The notes beneath the pieces were generated by a model that was not told where the DNA came from, did no database searches, and saw nothing but the letters and a program-made list of their open reading frames with translations. A stretch of 13,606 nt of DNA from Nitratifractor sp. (GTDB lineage: Bacteria; Campylobacterota; Campylobacteria; Campylobacterales; Sulfurovaceae), in NCBI GenBank assembly GCA_015485845.1, contig WFSU01000002.1, positions 1 through 13,606 of the forward strand, given 5' to 3'. Position numbers and translations under genes: made by a program. Below, piece after piece: positions 13,507-13,606 of the stretch. Position 1 is the stretch's first letter. Every line of letters starts with the position of its first letter.

Positions 13507-13606
13507 ACCTTCCATTCTCGATTATACGCGCGAAGAGCTATCCCAGCAGATCAAGCCCGCGTTTCGTGCCAAACAAATCTACAATTGGGTCTATACCAAA
13601 TATGCC
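13499..13606 (+). CDS. rlmN: Dual-specificity RNA methyltransferase RlmN, 5' end only
   Basis: The visible 36 codons start MPKPSILDYTREELSQQIK and continue PAFRAKQIYNWVYTKYA, which matches the N-terminal region of RlmN (LLDLTREEL...PAFRAKQIFQWLY pattern). RlmN is a radical-SAM enzyme that methylates C2 of adenosine 2503 of 23S rRNA and an adenosine in some tRNAs. The CX3CX2C cluster motif lies beyond the window, so the catalytic part cannot be checked. The ATG overlaps the previous gene by 8 bases, with AAGGAT about 8 bases before it. Another rRNA-modifying enzyme thus lies close to rsmA and the RluB-type gene; in H. pylori, as I recall, rlmN also sits near rsmA and rnj. Confidence 0.88.
   Translation, partial: MPKPSILDYTREELSQQIKPAFRAKQIYNWVYTKYA

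Overview
This window looks like ordinary core chromosome from a member of the Campylobacterota (formerly Epsilonproteobacteria). A free-living relative of Sulfurimonas, Sulfuricurvum or Sulfurovum is most likely, but the genus is an inference. The support is the combination of an RNase J with a long Asn/Arg-rich N-terminal extension next to rsmA (as I recall the order in Helicobacter), strong TATAAT -10 boxes with weak or absent -35 boxes in most gaps, and the compact layout with overlapping genes. GC content looks moderate throughout. I saw no transposase, phage gene, CRISPR array, toxin-antitoxin pair or restriction system, and no base-composition break suggesting an island.

Left part (1-2990): rplT (ribosomal protein L20), a convergent small lipoprotein carrying an internal duplication, and a divergently transcribed secreted cell-wall hydrolase with five LysM repeats and an NlpC/P60 domain. 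The gap between the last two holds promoters in both directions and a nested inverted repeat.

Middle (3005-6185): ilvD (branched-chain amino acid synthesis) on the minus strand diverges from a small DUF2892-like membrane protein. That small gene sits 3 bases ahead of purM (purine synthesis) and probably shares its transcript. An unrecognised 53-residue protein with four cysteines follows purM.

tRNA array (6192-6721): a near-consensus promoter, then tRNA-Pro(UGG), tRNA-His(GUG), tRNA-Arg(UCG), tRNA-Arg(UCU) and tRNA-Leu(UAG), all with encoded CCA. A gene for a small protein with one membrane segment follows, under its own promoter.

Right part: a minus-strand cluster rsmA > rnj > rluB-type > rarA (12120 down to 7181) holds rRNA methylation, RNA decay and maturation, rRNA pseudouridylation and replication-fork repair, with a 56-base rsmA/rnj overlap and a 4-base rluB/rarA gap. 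Divergent from it is a tightly coupled plus-strand cluster: hisF, a short PNP/nucleosidase-family gene and rlmN, the last cut off by the window end. Genes overlap by 1 and 8 bases there.

I found no convincing new multi-gene system. The points most worth a second look are the short nucleosidase-like protein with Asn where the family usually has its catalytic Asp, the overprinted basic tail of RsmA, the duplicated lipoprotein with an inverted repeat in its promoter, and the four-cysteine microprotein.
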